From: Cloeon dipterum
Taxonomy: Eukaryota > Arthropoda > Insecta > Ephemeroptera > Baetidae
Direction of reading: 5' to 3'
NCBI RefSeq assembly: GCF_949628265.1
Contig: NC_088787.1
Location: 32,600,844-32,664,843 of the forward strand
DNA: 64,000 nt
A program made the translations under genes and the position numbers. Each line of letters starts with the position of its first letter. The first letter of the stretch is position 1. This document shows, piece by piece, positions 12,213 through 23,787 of this stretch. The notes beneath the pieces are model-generated. The model was not told the origin of the DNA and ran no database searches. It saw nothing but the letters and a program-made list of their open reading frames with translations.

Positions 12213-14051
12213 TATTCCTGAAAAGGGATGAACCCAGTTTAATGCATACAAATGCAATACTTGAGTATAAATGGAAGAGGGTCAGTTTGCCACAAAAGCT
12301 AAAATATAAAAATCTCAGTGTTATATGTAGTTGTTTGCTATCTTATCTTTTGTTTGGTTGATTAAGATAAATCAACAGAAGGGAATGACACAAATAAAAT
12401 TTTAGCCATGTTCGCCAAAATGTTATAATACAATAGATTGTGATACGTATTAAATCACTCATCACTCACCACAACAAATCAAACAGTCAGTCGTCCAGTT
12501 GAGGTCGGTATATTTTTATATTAATATTAAATCTCTTTTGCCAGTTACCATGCAGCTATCTGTCTCCGGCTGGCGGCATCTAGCCTGTGCCCTTTTTCCC
12601 CCATCCCTGCTGATCGCTGATCCTCATTTGAATGTTTGTTGACGTCCAACCATATGTTTTGAGTCGAGCCATGATCAACAGTTTGGCGCCTGAATTTAAA
12701 CTTTGTTTACGTTCGCTTTCTGCTTGCCGGCACCGGCAGCGGGCAGCGGCAGACGGCAGACCGGCATCGGCATTCGTTCGATGAACACCTGACAAACTGT
12801 CAAGCATAGTTGATTTTTTCCAAATTTAGCTAATACTTCGATGTCGTGCTCTATATCCCGGGTTTCCAAAGCAGATCTATGTACGTACCATAATTATGTA
12901 AGTAATGTAAAGACTCTCTTTAGGTTATGTGATGATGTTTGTGTCTGTGTTTGGGATTTGGGATAAGCGCAACATTACATTTTATTATATTGTGCGAGGT
13001 GTACAGACAATGAAACGCTTATTTAATTACGTGAATTAGTTAATGATATCTATAAATCTTAAAAAATTAAATATGTAATTAATTACGACTGTGCAGGATA
13101 GAAAGGCGAAATCGGGAAAAGGCGACACAGCATAATTATAAGACCATTTATGTTCGCCTAATTTCAAGATATATTATTAAAAAAAACACTTAAATGCGGC
13201 AAAATTGTGACATAATTTTATTGAGTTAAAAAGCAGCAAAAATTTCCATTTATCCATTTTTATAACATTCGCACACACCAAAATTTGAGGTTAAAAGTGC
13301 ACATTATTTTAGCAATGTTTGGTAAGCACAATGAAAACCAGAAATCATTCATCTTAAATAGTGTTATATTATTTATTTGTTCAACCGAAGAGGAATCGGA
13401 GTAGATTTGGCAAATTTTCCCAGGCTGCAATAAACTTTGTCTACCATTATGCCAAACATCTAAAACTTTTGAACCAAAAAATGTCAATTTGCATTTTACA
13501 ACAATAATATTCAAGGTCTTTCTTTTTATTATCATTTAATTGCCAATGATATACAGCCACAAAGGTTTCATAGACTTGCTGATAACGCGTAAGCTACGTC
13601 GTTATTATAGTGTCTGACACAATGTTCAGGAATTTTTTTAAACAGTTTTTAGTTTAGTTAGTTCAGTCAGCATTATGCGTTTGGCTCTTATTATAACTCA
13701 TTAAAAATAACTCTATTTAAATCTATGTACTTACCAAGCCACTATAACTACTGAAATGAAATTGAAAAATAACCGGAAAGTTCAAAGGTTTAAGTCTGGT
13801 TAGAATACCAAACACGGTCGTCTTAGAATTGAGGAAGTGACGCAAGGAGCAATTTGCACGATTATCCGTCTTTCGTTCTGGAGTGAGTCAATAGAAGGCA
13901 ATGATGAAATTAAAGAACAGGCACAAGATAGGGTTGCTCTTGAAAAATTGAGCTATATAGCTTATAATATATATTATACACAATGTATATTTGTACAACT
14001 CGACGCTCACTGCACAAACGGCCGAACCACGAGGAATTTATTCGCTCGTTT
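12213..14051. other. Intergenic region between AMACR and the lipocalin
   Basis: It holds the AMACR promoter side and the lipocalin 3' flank. A short GC-rich, partly repetitive stretch (GGCAG/CCGGCA words) lies at about 12722-12775 and may mark the AMACR promoter. The rest is AT-rich and shows no coding signal to me. Confidence 0.5.
14037..14042 (-). terminator. Candidate poly(A) signal of the lipocalin gene
   Basis: AATAAA on the minus strand lies 10 nt after the stop codon at 14054-14052. This would give a very short 3' UTR; other AATAAA sites exist further on (for example 13217-13222). Confidence 0.35.
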
Positions 14052-16318
14052 TTATGTGACTTGGTTGGCGATAAGCGCAAACAAGAAGAACACCGCGGAG
14101 GGAAGTGCGCCGTAAGTGGCACTTGACCTGTGACCTTGCGAGCCCTGCCTCCACAATTTATGCCTGTGGCAGAAAGAGTGACTCATGATTTTGGCGCTAA
14201 CGATGTTCAGACCTCTTCTCTGCAGCATCAGGTTAATCCCTTGAATTTGCTTCTTCCTGGAAAATAGATTATTTATATTTTTAATTTTTTTTATAGCAAT
14301 AATTAATAAATTGTTTTTATTTATAAAATAAAAAATAGTTGTTGAATTTGATGGATTTTTAGATGTCTAGATGTTTCTCTAATAATATTGTGGCAAGTAA
14401 GATGGATGAGATAACGAACGAAGTTTTTGTAAAGATCAAGCACAAAAAATAAATTTACTTTATGTGATTTTTGCGTCCAAGAATGGCAGTGAAAAGGTTT
14501 TGGGCCCGGTCACAGAACGAGAGAACGAGGTGGTCACCAACTGCCTTCATCACTTGTATAACGTCAGGTTTTGTACCTGCAATTGGACATTATTTATAAT
14601 TCCACCCACTCGCATGCAACAACGCCATATATACAGGTGTTGGCTGATGAAGCTGATTAAAATCCATTGCAAGTTTCTAATGCGTAATTTCAAACTCTTG
14701 AGTGAGGCACTAGCATTTGCATGTCTGCATGACTCATAGGTTCAATTTTTGACGCCGGAGAGTTTATTTAAAAAGCCTTGAATTATAATCATTGCGGTTT
14801 GAACAAATTTAGAAACACATACAAATTGATTTTGCCTCATTGTTTTCGTTTTTATCTGCTCAAAATGTCGTCTCCTTCTTTTCAGTAAAATAAAATTTTA
14901 ATGAAGCGCCAATTCACGATTGAAGTTGAAGAAATAATCTTTTTTTAATCTGCTTCAAAATTATTATAATTTCAAACCAATCTCAGCATTTACTGAAAAT
15001 TGCGTTTAAGTAACCTTCGTAATTTGATGTGCGCATCTAACAATAGTTTGAAGAAAAAGAAAGAAAGACAAACGGAGGTTAATTTTTCCTAATTTGAATT
15101 GATTATTAATGGATCTACTCTGCGCGGAAATGAATTAACTATTAACTGACCATCCTGAATTAATGTTCGAGCAGATTAGCGCCTTTCATTAAATTTAAAT
15201 GTTCCCGCACTGTTTATTTATTTTTTAAGTCAAACACGTTTCATGCCTTTATATACTTACCATTATGGTTTTCAAGATTCACAGCGTGCCAATATCCAGG
15301 TGATTCTTGCACAGTGACATCAAACTGTAATTCCTTGTGTGGTGGTTCTTGTCTCCAAGTTAAAAAGAGCTGTAATCCGTGAAAATCGATTTATTGTTGT
15401 TTTAAAATCAATGCCAATATCAGTCAAACTTTGTTTTCATCCGTTCGTTCAATGAAGAAAACTGAGCAGCCGAGATCGCCGCCGTCCGCCAAGGTGCAGT
15501 TGTAACGGTGGATTGCGGCCTGAATCACGTACCAGGTTCCTTGAAGCTGATGATCGTTAGAGGCATCAAATTAGTGCACTTTTCGGAAATTTTGTCTGGT
15601 AGAAACTCATTCAGTAATGCAGACGTGAATGGAAAACGGCCGAGCCGCCCACAGTGACTTGCAGACCATAAATCATGCGCGTCCAATTTGCTTATCTTGG
15701 TGCGCGCCTGCACAATCGGTATTTAGACAACCTGTTTGTCGTTTGGCGCGCACTGATTGCATAATTCTCTGCGCGACGTGTTTTCCGCCCCGTCGATTCA
15801 GGAATCGTTTAATCTGATGCCGTGAATTGAATTTATTTGCATAATATTTGTTTGAATGAGCGAAAATTCGCTCTGCTAAGGCGATTTAGCGGCTTACTAT
15901 TAGCTGGTGCTCGTTGTTTCTGATGAATTTGTAAATTACATCATTTAGGGCGATTTCTTTCTTTAATGCAATAATTGCTAGAGAGATATTAATGCACTCG
16001 TAATTGAAATTGTGAAATATTTATGGAAATAATGCGGTGGAACAAGTTTGGATGCGGCTATAGTCAGTGTGAGGGCTCACATACTCTATTTATAGTTATT
16101 TCTCTGTCAAAAACTGCAATATGAGAGTATACAATTAAAATGCAGGTTTATGTGTAGTAAACAAATTATGCTCTTCGATGCTAATTTAAAAAATCACAAA
16201 CCTGGTCTAAATCGATTCCCTTCTGTGGACTTAAATCAGGACACTCGTCAAGAAAGGCAGCTTTCACTACTATCACAGGGGCGAGGAGACAAAAGACGCC
16301 AAACCCAAGGGTCAGCAT
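14052..16318 (-). CDS. Secreted lipocalin with GPI-type tail (Lazarillo/apolipoprotein D-like)
   Basis: Five exons that splice into one frame of 222 codons: 16318-16202, 15546-15430, 15369-15261, 14576-14459, 14256-14052. No exon is obvious alone. Residues 1-20 are a signal peptide (MLTLGFGVFCLLAPVIVVKA). After it come CPDL and, at residues 40-49, LQGTWYVIQA, the lipocalin GxW signature. Cysteines at 26, 56, 66, 136 and 183 could form the usual disulfides, and N55 (NCT) and N114 (NGT) are glycosylation sequons. The later block HLVLSFCDRAQNLFTAILGR resembles the last barrel strands, then a helix-like KKQIQGINLMLQRRGL. The end, SSATYGALPSAVFFLFALIA plus a few residues, has the small-residue, spacer and hydrophobic layout of a GPI signal, as in grasshopper Lazarillo. 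Lipocalins of this group bind lipids or retinoids; the ligand here is unknown. The intron between exons 1 and 2 is 655 nt. Confidence 0.85.
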
Positions 16319-17084
16319 TGCAGTCGTCAATTATTCCTGAACTATATTATGCTTCTCGTCCTCTCAGCAGTCGATCACAGACACCCAGTCGCACTCGAAG
16401 CAGTGGACACAAAAACTCTGGCTCTCGAATTCCCCTTCCTTTCATTATGTGGTAAAATAGTGTGGTTGGCCTAATGAGGCATAATAAGGTGCTAGGATGC
16501 TACTGTGTGTAGTGGGTGCAGGTCGGTCCGCACCCACCACAGACAATTATCACAACTTGCTTCCCCTCTGCGCTCACCGAATGCTATTTATTGCTGAATG
16601 CATTCATTAATGAGCAGAAAAGCGAGAGTTGTGTAAGAAATTACAGTTGCGTCGCAAGGCTCATTGCAAATGAGCTGCGGACAAAGTCTCTGATGAAACT
16701 GGCGGTTTTAAATTTATGGATATATGCATTGCGCTAATTAAAATTATTCAGAATATTTTATGTCCCTGAATTCCATGCGTTCTTCAATTTCCCCTCTCTT
16801 AATATTAGTGCTTTTTGCCTTTATTTATTTCTGAAATTATCATCTTTTAAAAATCGCAAAGTGATCAAAAATTTATGTTTTATGACCAATGTAGGACAAG
16901 TAGTTTGCTTTAAAGTGTTGGTACAACCTACGTTAATTTGTTTATTTTCCCTATTTATTAATATGCCAATTCAGAACTCTGCAAGTGCTGTTTTTTCTTT
17001 AAAATATTATTTGAAGCAGTAATGAAACTATGATTTAAATTAAAAGAAATTTTTAATTTAATAATCTTAAATCTTGTTATAGAA
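16319..17084. other. Divergent promoter region between lipocalin and rotatin-like gene
   Basis: About 770 bp separate the two start codons, so both promoters and the rotatin-like 5' UTR exon must lie here. A TTATAG splice acceptor sits just before the ATG at 17085, which implies an upstream noncoding exon I could not place. The only distinct structure is the hairpin at 16503-16545. Confidence 0.5.
16503..16545. repeat. Short GC-rich stem-loop
   Basis: GTGGGTGC (16512-16519) and GCACCCAC (16530-16537) form a perfect 8-bp stem around a 10-nt loop, with further pairing possible outside through TGTG and CACA. It lies between the two divergent genes and could act as DNA or RNA; function unknown. 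Confidence 0.55.
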
Positions 17085-20000
17085 ATGACGGACATGGACG
17101 AAGAGAATCTCAGGGAAAAAGAGCTTTCCGCGTCGGACAGTGGTTCGATCGATTTGCCGCAAAGTATTGTTGGGAACATTGATGATGAACTGGACAATTC
17201 AGTTGTTAATTTAGGCAACTGCTCCAGGTTAATTCCTTGAAATAATTTTCATAAAATTCTAAACTTTAATATCACTAGGAATGACGTGATTCGCTCCTCA
17301 TTAGCTGAGCTGCCACAAGACTCACCGCTCTTGCCTATTGTTCTGTTGAGCGAAATAGACATTCGACGCTTGAGCACTTTAGTGACCGTCTTTAAAGCTG
17401 GAAGTTCAGATATCATCATTGACTGCTGCTCCGTTTTCAAAGGCGATTTCCTCAGGAACTTTCCTGCCCAAACCTTTTTGTTAGAGCCGGCTATAGTGGA
17501 GGTAAGTTTCATTAATTTAGATCAAATGTTGTGACCGAAATAATGTGTGTTGTCTCTTTTGACAGTGCTTTATCAATGCTTGCGAGCAGAATATCGCTCT
17601 GGGGAGACACCCTGATGTAGTTGTCAGTGCTTTGGAGTGTCTCAGGAGACTAGCCGAGTCCCTAACAGTGCAGATTTTCAAGTACCAAGACCCAAAATAC
17701 GTTATCATCTCAGAGAAGGTTAAGTTTCTAATTTCATGGATTTAATATTTTAAACCATCCCTATGTTTTTGCAGGTGCTGGATGTCAGTACATCAAAGCA
17801 CTCGTGGACCATCCTGGAGTTTATCTGGGCTGCCATAACTGTCAGCGGCACTTGCATTAGAAACACAGAGCAGTTTTCTATTTTGAATGAGGCTCTGTGT
17901 TTGTTAAAGACTGGTCTGGCGATGCATTTTGAGTTCTTCCCTTCTAGCTGTGCTGCCGAGATTGGGAGGATGTCAGTCCTCCTTGCAGACATTTTGAACA
18001 GCAAACCACCTGCTTTTGCATTCATAAAGGTATGGAAATCATTTGGAAAGCTGTTGATGTGTATATAATTTTTATTTCTAGATTTTACAATTGATAAAAA
18101 AGTATGCGGAGGAAAAATCTGATACTTTGAAGAGGTCTCAAGTTTTGACAGAAGTGGTTCAAAGCTCTATAATCCATGCTGGAATTTGGCTCTTCAATCC
18201 AAAGCTGTCGCAGTTCTTTGTATCACATCTGAGCAACTCGAGAAATGACAAAAGGTTTTCAGAACTTCTGAGCTGTGTCACTGAAATGGCACAATCCATT
18301 TCCTCAGCCTACAAACTGCTCTCATTAAAGAAAGACAGGTAATCTGCCTATTACATAAAAAATATTTTTAAATTGAAAAGTATTCAGTATTTCAGAGGAC
18401 CACTTGGAGCAGGCAGTATTGAGTCTTGATTTCATACCAGACCCTAAAGTTGGTGCTGCTGCAGTTGAAGGAATTGCAAGGGGGAAGACCAAAAGCATGT
18501 CAAACACAATACTCACCTTGCTCGCTCACCCAGTGGAGGAAATACAACTTGCTGTTTACCAGAAAGTGCTCAAAATTGTTGAAGGCAGCATTGGCAGTGA
18601 CCAGGCTATCAACCCAACCCTATATTGCCCTGAAAATATTATTTTCCTCTGTGACACCAACGTGCTTCAAGAGATCATCTCCTTTGGCTTGGAGCACTCA
18701 AATCTCAAAATAAATTGCTGCTCAGAAGATATTATTGTTTCCCTGATCAGGTGTAGGCTTCTTGTTTCCCCTACTCTATGGAGCCAGATTGCCAGTGTGT
18801 TGAATTTTCTTGCGCCTATCCTCATTGCTAAGGTGGAAGGAAGGAGGAGCATGCAAGATGTCATTCTCAACTATTATGAGCTCGAAAACAGAAACTTGTC
18901 AAAGCTTGAGGTAATCTATATGAAGGCATTTAATTGAAGATTTCTACAAAGTGGAATTTCAGCTCATAAAAGGCAACTCGTGTCTGATGTTCAGTAAAAT
19001 TGAAGAAATCAGATCAGAGGCTACAAACAGATTGCTGCTGCTGTTGAAGCAAGATGAGAGAAGCTATTTAATGTGGCCTCAAACTTCAACCATTCAAATC
19101 ACCAACCATAACATGGCATCACTTTGTGTTGTGACAGACCCAATTGAGCTCAGCTACTCTGCCCCTGGAATATTTTACAACGTAAAATTTATGTTTAAAC
19201 TAGAGTTACCTGTTAAAATTTCATATTACAGGAGTCAAGCATGAGACAAATAGTGAGCTTGCTTGGACCAGGGGATTCGGAGCCAACTATTAAGTATTCT
19301 GCGCTTTGCCAGCTGGCTGTGATGATAAAGGAGCCCAACCTTATCACTCCATTTGTGCAGTGCGATGGAATTGGAATTTGTGTGAACCTGCTTGACCAAG
19401 CCTTGGTAGGTTTCATAATTTGTTCCTTTTGGCACCCCTTAACCATGTGACAGTGATGTTACCAAATCACTTTGTCGCTAACATGCATGTGAAAATATAA
19501 TTTATAACTGTAGTAATGTAATTTTTGCAAAAAAAAAAATGAATTGATATTGCATTGCCTAGCTTACTGGCTAGCTTTTTGCCGTTCAATTAGTGTAAAC
19601 AATAACTTGATACATAATCATAGGTAAAAACTTATATTTTATAACAAATATAATTTTTGCTTTCAGGTCCAGTCCAAAACGGATGTTCTCTCAAAATGCA
19701 CGATTCCAATTATAACAATATTGCTTCAAGTGTTGGCCAAAAACATTTCTCTTGTCCAAGAACTGTCTCAGGATGAAACCTTTGTTACAAACCTAATAAG
19801 AGGTATTCAATTTTTATGCGAAACAAATCAAATCACTAATTTCTTTTTCGACAGCTATGTTTTTGTACTCCAGTTTTGACAGTGATTTTAAATTACACCA
19901 CTCCGCTCTGCTGGCTTTAGTCATCTGCTCAAGCTTCGTACTAAAGAAAACAATGTCTTCTGGAGAAGACTGCTTGGTCCTGCCGCATGCAATTCTGTGC

Positions 20001-23000
20001 AACCTTTGCATTCCTTTCAATGCTCAATCATACAGCAAAGTCAGTAGCTACACTCCAAAGAATGAATGGTTACGCTTGAAAGCCATGGTTGAAGACTACT
20101 CGACAGCTGAAAACCTGAGTCTCCTTCTCCGATGCCATGCAGCTATAGAGCGATACGGGTCATTAAGCCTGGACATTTTCAAGAATGTAATCACGTTTTC
20201 TTTGTTCTTTCACTGTTAAATGTAAATCTTGTTCTAGGAGTCCAATGGAACGTTGCTGACTAAAGATGAATACAATTATTTAGTCCAGTTTGACCCTAAA
20301 ACTATGCTCACAAGGGCATTAAACTCTGTATCGTCAGCTTTGGGTCACAACCAGGTGCTCTCAGTCTTACCGATCATCATCAGCTACATCCAGTGCGTCG
20401 AACAAGACGACGTAAAAACTCTTGCTTGGGAGGAAACTTTTAGCAGGTTCTTGATGCGACCTCCTAGCACCCAGGAAGACTCAGACCTTTTGAATGCAAT
20501 ATCCAAAATTTTGGTCCGATACAAGATTTACCATTGGATATCACCTAAAGGTTTGTAATTTTTTGCTCAGTCTGAATTTTAACCATGAAACCTTTGATTA
20601 TTCAGAGCTCATTTCAAAATTGGACCATCGGCAAGCTTGGTGCGTTCAAACATTTGTGCCATTGCTCCAAGCGTCTTTGCCTTTGATGAGAGAGAATGAT
20701 TTGTCCACCACCATGAAGTTCTTGTGCAACTCTCTGGTACACAATTATCCAGGGAAAGGAGAAGGTAATTTTTAACCTTGAAATCCATCAACTTGTTTAA
20801 CCATTTTGAACAGGATCTCTTAGAATCATTCTCACTTGCTTTCGGGAGTTGACAAGTCTTCAAAACGTGGAAATCAGTTCTCGTTTGATGGCTGACCTGA
20901 TTGTGCCTTTGGTCGATACAGTGCACTCCTACAACCAAGACATGACTTTTGTTGGCATCAACTTGATAGAACTAGCTCTTGACTGTTTGTTGGCAATCCA
21001 AACGAACAACATGCAGGTAGTTGTAAAATCTCTGAACATGATAATTTTTAATACAATACGTGCATTTTTAGAGCTTCTTCCAGCACTTCTATGTCTACAG
21101 TGAAAATTGCGATGTCATGAACATAATCACTCACATACTGAACGGGGACAAGTCTGAGCTAAAAGTGACCTGTCTTTCAATTTTAACTGGTCTCGCCAAA
21201 CAAAATGGGTTCAAGGAATTCTGGCTTGATTTTGCAGCATCGTTTGAATCAGCTATCAGGTATGACACTAATTTATTTCATTATATAAGCTCTAACCCCA
21301 CAAATTAATTTTTTTAGCTTGGCTGTAGATCTCAAAGAGAGTTGTCTCGTTCGTTGCGAAGCAGTGACACTGATAAACTGTCTGCTCAATTGCAATCGGG
21401 TAAATATATTGAAATTTTTTATTAAATCCTCTTCATATACTAAGCCTCTAAATAGGATGATTCTGGGGACGAAAGCTGCACCTTCTTCTCTCTGCTGAAG
21501 TGCGACTGGTTCAGTCATATTAGTTTCTTGCACAAAGGTCTCTATCTTGACTCGCAATTCCACTTTTCAAGACTGACTTTAGTATCATCCCCATCTTGTA
21601 AGTCATAATAAGCATAAGAAATGTCTCTGAGAGTAATTTTACCTTATAGCTGAGTCTCCCAATGGGCTTATTAAGCAACTTGTTACTCCTGACTTTCTTG
21701 GAATGCATTATGCTCTATTGTATAACTTGGTTAGCTCAACTGCCTGTGATAAGATTCTTAAAGAAATCACAGTTCACAAGCTTTTTGAAAAAGCACTAAG
21801 GTATGAATTGATTTGTTGAAATGCTGAAAGATACCTAAAAAATTCCATTTTCAGTGTTCTGTCAAGTTGCGTCAGTGAAAGACAAGAGTCTCAGACCCAT
21901 GGTGTATATACACTTATTAATAACTGTGCAAAGTTCATAGCCATCTGCTTAATCTCTGATGAAGATGACAAGAGTGGCTTCATCTCCTCTGTTCTAGACT
22001 TTCCGTTTTTGGCCGCGCAACTGATAAAAGTTTTGAACTATCCAGGTCTGATAATTTTTACTGACACACTTTTCGATGTATTAATAATGCTATGATTTAA
22101 GATTTTGAGCTGGTGTCAAACTCAATATTGTGGCTCATAATTGCACTGCTGCAAGGTGGGCATTACACGTTGTTCGAAGATGCTTTTCAACAAGGTCAAT
22201 TCTGGCCTGCACTTGTTACCGCTCTTCGAAACCCAGAGTCTGTTGACTCAGCCATGCTTGTAATCCGTGCCTTGACTATAGAAGGGGAAGTTCAATGCAG
22301 TCATCTAGACAATGTAATAATTAAACAAATCTAATTAATGCGAAACTGATTATTTTTATCTGGCAGGACAATGTGCTTGCTGAGGACCTATGCAAATGTC
22401 TGATGATCCAGTTAGCAACGGATGAAACGCATCAACATTCAATGGCTGCTCTGGCTGGACTGATGACGACTAGCAGTGCTGTGAAACATTGCGTTTATAA
22501 AATGGGCCTTTTGGAGAGTGTGATCACTGCTCTCAAACATTGCATCAATGGCCTCTCAAGAGAACAGGATATGAAACGCCTTTCTGCCACTAGAGAGGAA
22601 AAGGTTAGCGGTTTTTCAAAATTTCTCGCCTGCAAATTGCATGTTTGGCTTTTTAGATTCACCCCCTGATTGAGGAATTAATCGATTCGTTTGAATTGCT
22701 CACATCATTCATCTCAAATGATGTAAAATTGAAGAGAAGCGCAGGTCAGACTATTTTGGCTGAAGAAATCAACGTCCTCTGGCCTGTTTGTTTGATGAAC
22801 AGCAAACTCATGAATGCGACAGTTAAATTCTTAATAACATTCACTAAAGAATGCGAAATGGGTAAAATAAACAACAACATTCGTCTGTCGCCCTGGTTAA
22901 ACCTTTCCTCAGCTTGCAGTGCTCTTCTTTTACGTAAGCAGCTGCTAACTGATGTTCCAATGAAGATCCATCCTGTCAGCGATTCAATTATTCACCAGCT

Positions 23001-23787
23001 ACTTAAATTGTTGAGCTCAGAATTGAAATCTTCTAAAGCTTTGGACCTTGTTCAAAACTTGCTCACCATCCTTTGCCATTGCTGCAGTGCCACTGATTGC
23101 CGATCCGCTATTGTGAAGGTAAAAGAGCAGAATTCACGCAGATTTTTGTGTAATCCTTATTTAATGGTTAGGCACCCATTCTGACCAAAATCTTCAGCGA
23201 AAATAATGTCATCAATCAAATGCAGCTTAAGACCCAACTTGGGATTCTGCATTTGCTAGAAAATCTGTCAAGGTATCCAGAAGGCCAGCTTTTTGTTGCC
23301 AGGGTGAGTGTGACAAGAATGAAAGCCAAATCGCAGCTGCTGACATTTTTATGACTTTTTTACAGATTCCAGACGCTGTAGATTTCTTGGCAGCCACAGC
23401 GTCTGCCAAAGGCAATTCTGATTTGGCAGTTGTGAGTGCTGGAATTCTGCGAAACTTGTGCTTCTGTAATGCTAATCGAGTTTTGATTTTGAACTCAAGT
23501 AATATAAAAAATTCTTGCGTATTCCTGGGCATGTGTTTATTATTTTTTTTTCATTTCCAGGCGTCATCATAGCTACCTTCCTGGAAATTCTCGAAAGAGG
23601 TGACCCGGCAAAGGCAGAGCGTGTAGCTGTGGCCCTTTGGAGTTTGGCTGCCAACAATCATCGCACAAAGCAAGCGCTGAAAGCTGCAGGTTTTCCCTTA
23701 GCACTGTGTAAGGCAAAATTAGCATGTGCAGACAATACCCAAATTCTAAACTCATTGGATTCGGCAATTAGCACAATTGAGCGGTAG
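17085..23787 (+). CDS. Rotatin/Ana3-like centriole protein
   Basis: 24 exons, 1748 aa: 17085-17227, 17279-17501, 17566-17718, 17775-18029, 18082-18338, 18388-18910, 18963-19181, 19232-19405, 19667-19802, 19855-20186, 20238-20550, 20606-20764, 20814-21016, 21072-21259, 21318-21399, 21456-21597, 21650-21800, 21855-22045, 22102-22313, 22367-22603, 22657-23118, 23172-23303, 23366-23498, 23561-23787. Nearly all introns are 50-60 nt; one is 261 nt. The protein is helical and leucine-rich with armadillo/HEAT-like repeats and no signal peptide or membrane segment. The block HPVEEIQLAVYQKVLKIVE and the C-terminal repeats (LRNLCFCN, VALWSLAANN) suggest rotatin, called Ana3 in flies, which is needed for centriole maturation and ciliary function. 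Length is close to Ana3. Identification is from overall character and these blocks, so another large armadillo protein remains possible. The ATG follows a splice site and an upstream coding exon cannot be excluded. Confidence 0.7.

Noticed and set aside
12580..12807. 75-codon minus-strand frame upstream of AMACR
   Set aside because: It is built from the GGCAG-type low-complexity stretch and has no conserved content.
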